Positions 57,352 to 64,000 of a stretch of 64,000 bases of DNA are shown here, one piece after another (position 1 is the stretch's first letter; every line of letters begins with the position of its first letter). The position numbers and the translations under genes were made by a program. Source of the stretch: Euonymus europaeus (taxonomy: Eukaryota > Streptophyta > Magnoliopsida > Celastrales > Celastraceae); assembly GCA_963580455.1 (NCBI GenBank), contig OY756962.1:17316001-17380000 (forward strand), written 5' to 3'. The notes under the pieces were generated by a model. The model was given only the letters and a program-made list of their open reading frames with translations. It was not told the origin of the DNA and ran no database searches.

Positions 57352-59274
57352 TCTGTGAGGTACGGAATCATGAAAAAATAGTTTTGAGCTAGGTTTGGTA
57401 AATGGGCCATATCTTTTTGTATACATGTCTGTTTTGGGCCCATAATATATCAAATCGAAGCTTATACCCGAAAATCAGAACATTTCACCAGATTTTCTGG
57501 TTTCTTCTCGTCTAGAGAGAGATAGAGAGAGAGAGAATGGAAGAGAGATAAGGTGATTTCGACAAGAACTTGGCTTGATTCTTGAGTATTTATGATCATT
57601 GAAGTGAGTTAGTGAAGATTCAAGCTTGATTCAAGAGTTTTGGTAAGTTTTCTCACTTTTGGTAAAAGTTAGGTTTTTGTAGATCTTGTTAGATTCTTTT
57701 GGAATTGGTTTCTATGGTTTAGATATGTTGATTTAGGCTTGATTTTGTACATACATCTAGGTTTGTTTGTGATTTTGGGGTAGGGTTTGACTGGGCTAAG
57801 ATTGAAGATTCTAGGGGAAAAATTCTAGAGAGCGAAAGTAGATTTCTCTTGATTGTTTGTTTAATTCGTTATTGATATGATATATTGAGATGTTTGGATG
57901 ATTAAATGAGTATGACATTGTGTAAATTGTTAGGTTTAGTGAAACGGGGTTTAAAATCCTAATTGTGGGATTATTGGTTAATTGCTCAACACGAGGTAGG
58001 GGATTTCCAACCATTCTTTCTATCGTTCGTTCTCAATATTTTAAAGAGCATTTCGATTCCTAATTGGTCATTTTATTTTTGTTTCCGCCTTAATTGCTTC
58101 TAAGGGGAAATGAACCTTGCTTGTGGAATATAGTCGATTCTTGTTGTTGGATGACCCGATTGTGTGTGTTCCATCACCTATGGGCACGATGTGATTTGCG
58201 TTCATGCATCATGGTATTTATGTATATATATATATAGGATGTTCATATATATATCCTTTCTGCATGTCATGGTATAAATGCATTAGAGTTGCATTGGGGA
58301 CCGGGTATGGACTCGGGGCTCCTTAGGATTCTTGAAAGCTACTTGGAGTGATGATGAGGTGATGAGAGTTACCACCAAGTCATGGGATCTCCAAGTAGGA
58401 TAACACACTAGAGGTAGGGTTAATGATGGACCTTGCCTGGAATGGTGCAGGCATGATAGGTTCACGTAACCGGGTAATCCATGAGCATTTGATGTTGGGG
58501 AGCTTGCTCCTATTCAATATTACATGGATAGCGACCATGATATTGATGAGTTGATGTGGTGAGCTTGCTCACATTCGGTATTATATGGAACGAGCCATGG
58601 TATCGATGAGGTTTGCTCATTGAGGGGATTGCCCGGATTGATGTTTTATGTGATTGTTGAGTATACGTGCATGTAGTAGATTTCATATTGCTGCATAACC
58701 TATTGTTTGGATTCGGCCTTTAAACATTTTATACTCCTAATCCTACTGAGCTTCTTGCTCACTCTCTACTTTCTATTCCTTCCCACAGGAGATACTGATA
58801 CATGTACCGATTAAGCGGATCAGTGAGGGTGGGATGTGACATGGATGGCCCTGGGTAGGATGTGGGTGTTAGAGATGTACTCTAGCACATATTTTGTTTA
58901 TGATGTATTGATGTTTGTTCATAATATTGTTATAAACGATTGGCACCAAAGGGTGTATGCATGATGTATGCTGAGTATTGATTTTTGGTTATATGATATT
59001 ATGAACTTGATGTTATGATTATTACTATCAGTTTGTGCATGCTAGTAGTGGATGGCCTGAGGCCCCTAGGATCAGGACTGCATGTGTTTGAGGCCTGAGT
59101 CCTAGCTAGGTTATTGATGTGATGGTTGAATATTTTCTGGGTGTTCTGATACAGGTGGGCATTCTCCGATATACGGGAAGATGCCGACGGATTTCCGGTT
59201 TGCCGGATGATCACATTAGTAGCCTAGGACGGTGCTAGAGGGCACCTGTGGCGTGCCTGGATTGGGGCGCCACA
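57304..59274 (+). mobile_element. 3' LTR of Tekay-type element 3
   Basis: It begins TGTGAAACCCCGACCC after the purine run aaagaggggagga and ends ATTGGGGCGCCACA, 1971 bp. It is almost the same as the 5' LTR except for the missing palindromic module and scattered changes. Confidence 0.88.
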
Positions 59275-59279
59275 TCTTC

Positions 59280-59532
59280 AGGTGGTAACGCATCCAACCT
59301 CACCCCTACGGGTCTCGTTAGTAGGCATAGATCTTCTAGTCCTACAAGTATTCATTTGCATGGAAAATAGATTATACTATCAAATAAAAGCTCAATCGAG
59401 GATTTACAAGGGCAAAGAAAATATACCGAATCAATAGAGCTTATGGCATGGCTTGAAGACTAATTAACACGTCCCACTAACATGTCAGACCTATACACAG
59501 ATAAGTAATCAACCTCGCTCTGCTACAAAATT
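59280..59532 (-). other. 5' leader and primer site of old Tekay-type element 2
   Basis: On the minus strand the primer site remnant ttgtagcagag (59518-59530 region; usual TTGGTATCAGAG) is followed by ccatgccataagctctattg, an intron-like stretch and the gag start atgaatacttgtaggact (about 59362 downward). This continues into gag at 52490 across the insertion of element 3. Confidence 0.75.
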
Positions 59533-59745
59533 GTAAAATATCGGGTTGCACCTAGGCACTTTGGCCTTAAACGAAATTCCCGAACCCACTACTTTAGGTG
59601 GCAACCTGGGCGTGTACAATAATTCACGCCCATACGGGGTGCACCTAGGTGCCCATGTGCCAATTGTCTTTCTAGTTGCCCACTGGACTGGGCGCAGCGC
59701 CAAGGCGCCCATGAGGTGTGCCCTGTCCAGTTTCAACATAGGTTT
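59533..59745 (-). mobile_element. collapsed LTR remnant of element 2
   Basis: Next to the primer site only about five bases of the LTR end (TGTAA) remain before the sequence jumps to the palindromic module (gggttgcacctaggcac, actggactgggcgcagcg...ccctgtccagt). So nearly 1.9 kb of the LTR is deleted and the LTR start is also lost. The boundary at 59745 is approximate. Confidence 0.65.
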
Positions 59746-59790
59746 TAACTTCCTATCCGCAGCCTGATAGGCTTTATAAATTGTCTCATT

Positions 59791-60920
59791 GCCAAAAGAC
59801 CAACCTTGGTTTTCAAGTGGACAAAATCGTTAAAAGTTCCTCCATAGCGAGGGTTGAGAAATTTCGAACTATCAAAGTCGATCGATGTACACTTTCATTG
59901 TTATTTTATGTCTAATTTTACGAGAATATGCTTCTTAGATTGTGTCGTTGCCCAAAGAAAACTTCATTCCAAATTAGACAAAACCCTTAAAAGAAACTCC
60001 ATCAAGAGAGTTGAGCGATTGCGAACTGTTCAAGTTGATCAGTCAACACTTTTTATTGTCATTTTAATTATAATTTGATGAGAATACACTCCTTCGATTG
60101 TTTCGTTGCCAAAATATGAACTTTCATTCCAAATTTGACAAACCCTTTGAAAGAACCTCCATGGAGAGAATTGAGCAATTTTTAACCATGAAAGTTGATT
60201 GATGTACATTTTTTATTATTTTATGTTTAATTTTATGAAAATAGGATCGTTAGATTGCTTCATTGACAAGAGGATGAACTTTTACTCCAAATTAGACAAA
60301 ACCTTTAAAAGTTTTTCCATGGTGAGAGTCCATCAATTCTGAACCATCAAAGTTGATCGGTATAAAATTTTTATTGTTATTTTATATCTAATTTTATGGG
60401 AATAGACTTCGTATATTGTTTTGTTTCCAAAAGATGAACTTTCATTCAAAATGGACAAAACCATTAAAAGCTCCCCTATGTAGAGAGTTGATAAATTCCG
60501 AACCATCAAAGTTGATTTGTATACATTTATTATTATTATTTTAAGTATAATTTTACAAGAATAAACTTAGATTGTTTTTTTTCCAAAAGACAAACTTTCA
60601 TTCCAATAAGACACAACCTTTAAAAGAACCTCAATGGAGATAATTGAGCATTTATGAATCCTCGAAGTTCATTAGTGTGCAGATTTTATAGTTATTTTAT
60701 GTTAAATTTTACAAGTATAGGCTCCGTCGATTTGTTTTATTGCCAAAAGACCAACTCTCGTTCTCAAATGGACAAAACTGTTAAAAGCTCCTCCATGTAG
60801 AGAATTGAGCAATTCTGAACCCTCAAAGTTGATCCGTATAGAAATTTTATTGTTATTTTATGTCAAATTTTACCGGTATAAGCTCCATTAATTGTGTTGT
60901 TGGCGAAAGACCAGCTTTTG
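59791..60920. repeat. diverged 157-160-bp tandem repeat, seven units
   Basis: Anchors of the form gccaaaagac lie at 59791, 59951, 60108, 60265, 60425, 60582, 60742 and 60902, alternating 160, 157, 157, 160, 157, 160, 160 bp. Each unit has gaactttcattccaaattgg-, aaacctttaaaag-, ccatggagagagttgag- and ttattttatgtctaatttta-like parts. The units differ by about one base in five by eye, so the array is old. There is no coding frame. Confidence 0.82.
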
Positions 60921-60929
60921 TTCTGTAGG

Positions 60930-61593
60930 CCCAAAATGGTGTTTGTTGTAGGTGTGCCAGAGATTATAGTCTGTCAAACTGTCAAAATAATAAAATTTAC
61001 ACCGATTATTATCTAACTAAATTAAACGAATGTACAAATTACCTTGGGACCTTAGTAATCCTAGGTTCCCCAACTCCACTGGAGGTGCGCTTTGTTGAGA
61101 TTATAAGAAATAAATATCAAATGACACCAAGCACAAATTGATACAATGATAGTTGGCAGTAATTGTTCAAAACAGATGTAGTATCCTAATGGATAACATA
61201 CTGAAATTTCAGAATTGCAAGGAAATCGCTTGGATAATAATAGACTTGATTATAATGCAAGACCTTGGCTTGAGGTGATTGCTCTTGGCTAGTTTTTTTG
61301 TTTGATTCGTTGATCCCCTTTTACTTCTATCTACCACTTTACTTAAGGCTTCTCTTCCACCAGTCTCAGGCCATGTCTCATGTTCTTCTCCCATTTATCC
61401 CTATTTTTCTGGATAAAAACCTGAACTTCCAGTTGTGCAGCTCAAACAAATTATGACAGTTGGATTTTGCACAACTCTTGCCACCTGTCCATATTTTTAG
61501 CTACTGGTTCTTTATTTTTAGGTCAATTGTTATACACTCCTTACTTGACTTGAACTCTTCATGTTGGACCAAATCAAATCTTCATGGGCTACT
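60930..61593. other. unassigned non-coding stretch
   Basis: I see no recognisable gene or repeat. The 5 bp before 61594 (ctact) are the presumed target duplicate of the next element, whose other copy lies outside the window. Confidence 0.4.
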
Positions 61594-63866
61594 TGTGACG
61601 CCCCGATCCGGGCACGCCACTGGTGCCCTCCGGCATCGTCCTAGGCCACTAGTGCGATCATCCGACAGACCAGAAATCCGGCGGCATCTCCCCGTATGTC
61701 GGAGAGTCCGCGCATGCATCAGAATACGCGCAGTAAACATACAATCCATCACACTAGCAACCTAGCCAGGCCTCAGGCCTCAATCACATGCAATCCTGAT
61801 CCTAGAGGCCTCAGGCCATCCACTACCAGCATGCACAAACTGATAGTAATAATCAAATCATCAGATTCATAATATCATACAACCACACAATCAAATCAGC
61901 ATACATCATGCATACACCCTCTGGTGCCAAATGGTTATAAGAATATCATGAATAAACATCAACACATCATATACAAATACGTGCTTAGAGTATCTCTCTA
62001 GCACCCACATCCTACCCAGGGCCATCCATGTCACATCCCGCTCTCACTGATTCGCTCCACTAGTACCTGTACCTGTACCAGTATCACCTGTGGGAAGGAA
62101 TGAAAGTAAAGGGTGAGCAAAAAGCTCAGTAGGGTATGAGTAACATGAGTATAAGGCCGAATCGGAAACAATAGGCTATGCAACAATATGAAACCTACCA
62201 CATGCACATAAACTCAACAATCACAAAGAACATCAACCCGGGCAATCCCCTCAATGAGCAACCTCATCGATACCATGGCTCGTTCCATGTAATATCGAAC
62301 GTGAGCAAGCTCACCAAATCAACTCATCAATATCATGGTCGCTAACCATGACTATTGAACAGGAGCAAGCTCCCCAACATCAAACGCTCTTGGATTACCC
62401 GGTTGCGTGACTCTACCACGCCCGCACCACTCCAGGCAAGTCCCTCATGAACCATACCTCTAGTGCGTTATCCTACTTGGAGTTCACATGACTCAGTGGT
62501 AACTCTCATCACCTCGTCATCCCTCCAAGTAGCTTTCAAGAAACCTAAGGAGCCCCGAGTCCATACCCGGTCCCCCATGCAACTCTAATGCATTATGTCA
62601 TGACATGCTGAATAGATATATATATATGAACAACCTACATATATATACATAACTACCATGATGCATGAACGGAAGTCACATCGTGTCCATAGGAGATGGA
62701 ACACACACACTCGGGTCATGCAACATCAAGAATCAACAAGAATCACAATTACGGTTTGTTTCCCCTTAGGAGCAATTAAGGCGGAAACACAAATAAAACG
62801 ACCAATGAAGAATCAAAACGCTCTTAAATATCGAATACGAACGATAGAAAGAATGGTTGGAAATCCCCTACCTCGTGTCGAGCAATTTACCACAAATTCC
62901 CAAATTCCGTCCCTAGGGTTTCGGTTTGCCCAAACCTACAATGTGGCGAAACCGAACCCTTACACGCATCAATAAATCAACCACAACTCATATGAACATC
63001 AAGTAAATCAATAAAATCGAAATCACTTACTTCTCTCTCTAGAAATTCCTTCCAATATCCTCCAAACTCACTCCAAGTTCAACTCAACTCCAACACATAA
63101 ACCAATCTACATAAACATCCAAAATCACCCTAGGATTAACATATCTAAACCATAGGAATCAACTCTAAATGAAACTAACAAGATCTACTCAAAACCCTAG
63201 AAATAGAAAAGTGAATAAACTTACCTCCAAGGCTTGAATCTTCCTTGAATCCTTTCCAAATCTCCAAAACTAAGCTCAAATCTCCAGAAATCACCTCAAA
63301 TGATCTTCTCTCTCTAGAATCGTCTCTCTCTCTCTAGAACTGAACCGAAACCGGAAAAATGTCTAAAACTCTCGCTGGAAGGTATTTGAAAAACGCGGGT
63401 CGCGCCTAGGCGCTATCCTGGGCGCCCTGGCCTAAACTAAAACCCCTCAGGCGCTGCACTGGGCGGAATCCTGGGCGTGTAGGTTTTCACGCCCAGGCGG
63501 GGTGCGCCTTGGCGGCCGCCTAGGCGCCTCTGCGCCTACTCCATTTTTCGTCACCCACTGGACTAGGCACAGCGCCTAGGCGCCTCCCTGTGCGCCTAGT
63601 TCAGTACCTCACTTTCCGGACCTTCATTCTTTTCCTGTGGTCGCTGGATTAGGCGCCATTGGGCGCACCTCTGCACACTCCTAGGCGCACACCGCCTAGG
63701 CGTGCTGCTCGGGCGCCTAGGCGCCCCAGCTTCTTCTGGTGCCTTTGTTTCCAGCCTCCCACTGGACTAGGCGCAGCGCCTAGGCGCCCCCTGATGCGCC
63801 TAGTCCAGTTTTTCCCCTTTGTGAAAAACTCAAAAATTCCAAAAGTTTTTGGGTCGGGGTTTCACA
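61594..63866 (-). mobile_element. 3' LTR of Tekay-type element 4
   Basis: Begins TGTGACGCCCCGATCCGG and ends GGGTCGGGGTTTCACA, 2273 bp, and is directly followed on the right by the inverted polypurine tract and pol end. The ctaggcgc module is at about 63400-63810, with a hairpin of perfect 15-bp arms (63761-63775 and 63795-63809), the same arms as in the solo LTR at 11992. Confidence 0.9.
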
Positions 63867-63885
63867 TCCTCCCCCCCTTAATAAA
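63867..63885 (-). other. polypurine tract of Tekay-type element 4
   Basis: The minus strand reads taaggggggggagga before the LTR start TGTGAAACCCCGACCC. It is on the inner side of the LTR, so the element extends to the right beyond the window. Confidence 0.85.
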
Positions 63886-64000
63886 ATTTCGTCCCGAAAT
63901 TTAAATACACATGTACCTGAATCACTGAACAACTCCGGGTACTTTTCCTTCATTCGAGACTCCAACTCCCAAGTTGCTTCTTCAACTCCGTGGTACATCC
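63886..64000 (-). CDS. C-terminal end of pol (chromodomain) of Tekay-type element 4, partial
   Basis: The minus strand carries MYHGVEEATWELESRMKEKY followed by PELFSDSG, the end of the chromodomain and pol tail, with no stop in this piece; the frame continues through the polypurine tract into the LTR and stops near 63780, as in element 1. Only the last part of pol is inside the window, so whether the element is intact is unknown. Confidence 0.8.

Larger units (their letters stand above)
52496..59274 (+). mobile_element. Tekay-type element 3 with a large internal deletion
   Basis: TSD TCTTC at 52491-52495 and 59275-59279; LTRs 52496-54529 and 57304-59274. The internal part is 2774 bp against 4922 bp in element 1: gag's start is joined directly to the middle of RT near 54776, so most of gag, all of protease and the first part of RT are gone. 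It is inserted in gag of the older minus-strand element 2. It was non-autonomous after the deletion; whether the deletion came before or after insertion cannot be told from one copy. Confidence 0.9.

Overview
This is plant nuclear DNA, probably from an AT-rich eudicot genome. The grounds are plant-type LTR retrotransposons (Ty3/gypsy chromovirus of the Tekay/Del type, Tat/Ogre type, Ty1/copia), plant-type DNA elements (CACTA, MULE-like) and one broken plant LRR receptor-like protein gene. I cannot name the species. I see no intact host gene, no tRNA or rRNA gene and no bacterial-type feature; nearly all of the window is transposons nested in transposons.

Layout. 1-2957: the 3' end of a Tat/Ogre-like element (54-bp tandem repeats in the 3' untranslated region, polypurine tract, 2.15-kb LTR with two more tandem arrays). 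2958-5011: unassigned DNA. 5012-about 11500: a dead copia element split by two solo LTRs (5238-7399 and 8005-9962), each flanked by a 5-bp target duplication. 11992-14133: another solo LTR. 14139-15338 and 34045-34963: two tandem copies of a Tat LTR end plus the start of its gag. Into the first copy went a large element without coding capacity (15464-33874, minus strand, TSD ATATA). That element was itself invaded by a complete Tekay-type chromovirus (17624-26898, TSD TTGTC) and by a solo LTR (27640-29710, TSD TTTAT). 34964-38710: a second member of the non-coding family on the plus strand, broken by a truncated Tekay LTR. 40538-43563: an LRR receptor-like protein pseudogene, followed by a 657-bp CACTA element. 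44.3-46.4 kb: LTR remnants and a 147-bp MITE. 46.4-48.3 kb: a minus-strand copia fragment fused to an old minus-strand Tekay element (48303-52495, continuing at 59280-59745). The latter is interrupted by a 374-bp MULE-like insertion and by a Tekay element with a large internal deletion (52496-59274, TSD TCTTC). 59791-60920: a diverged array of 157-160-bp repeats. 61594-64000: the 3' LTR and pol end of one more minus-strand Tekay element that runs off the window.

How the parts relate. The Tekay-type family supplies the only near-complete coding set (gag, protease, reverse transcriptase, RNase H, integrase, chromodomain), but every copy here carries stops and frameshifts. The non-coding family (called LARD here: large retrotransposon derivative) shares the Met-type primer site and similar LTR ends, so it was plausibly mobilised in trans by such chromoviruses; that is inference. 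The most unusual signals are the non-coding family with its doubled polypurine-tract/LTR-start signal, the interchangeable GC-rich palindromic cassettes at one position of the Tekay LTRs, and the tandem arrays of the Tat/Ogre-like element. Boundaries were read by eye from TG...CA ends, target duplications and comparison between copies; no alignment or database search was run.
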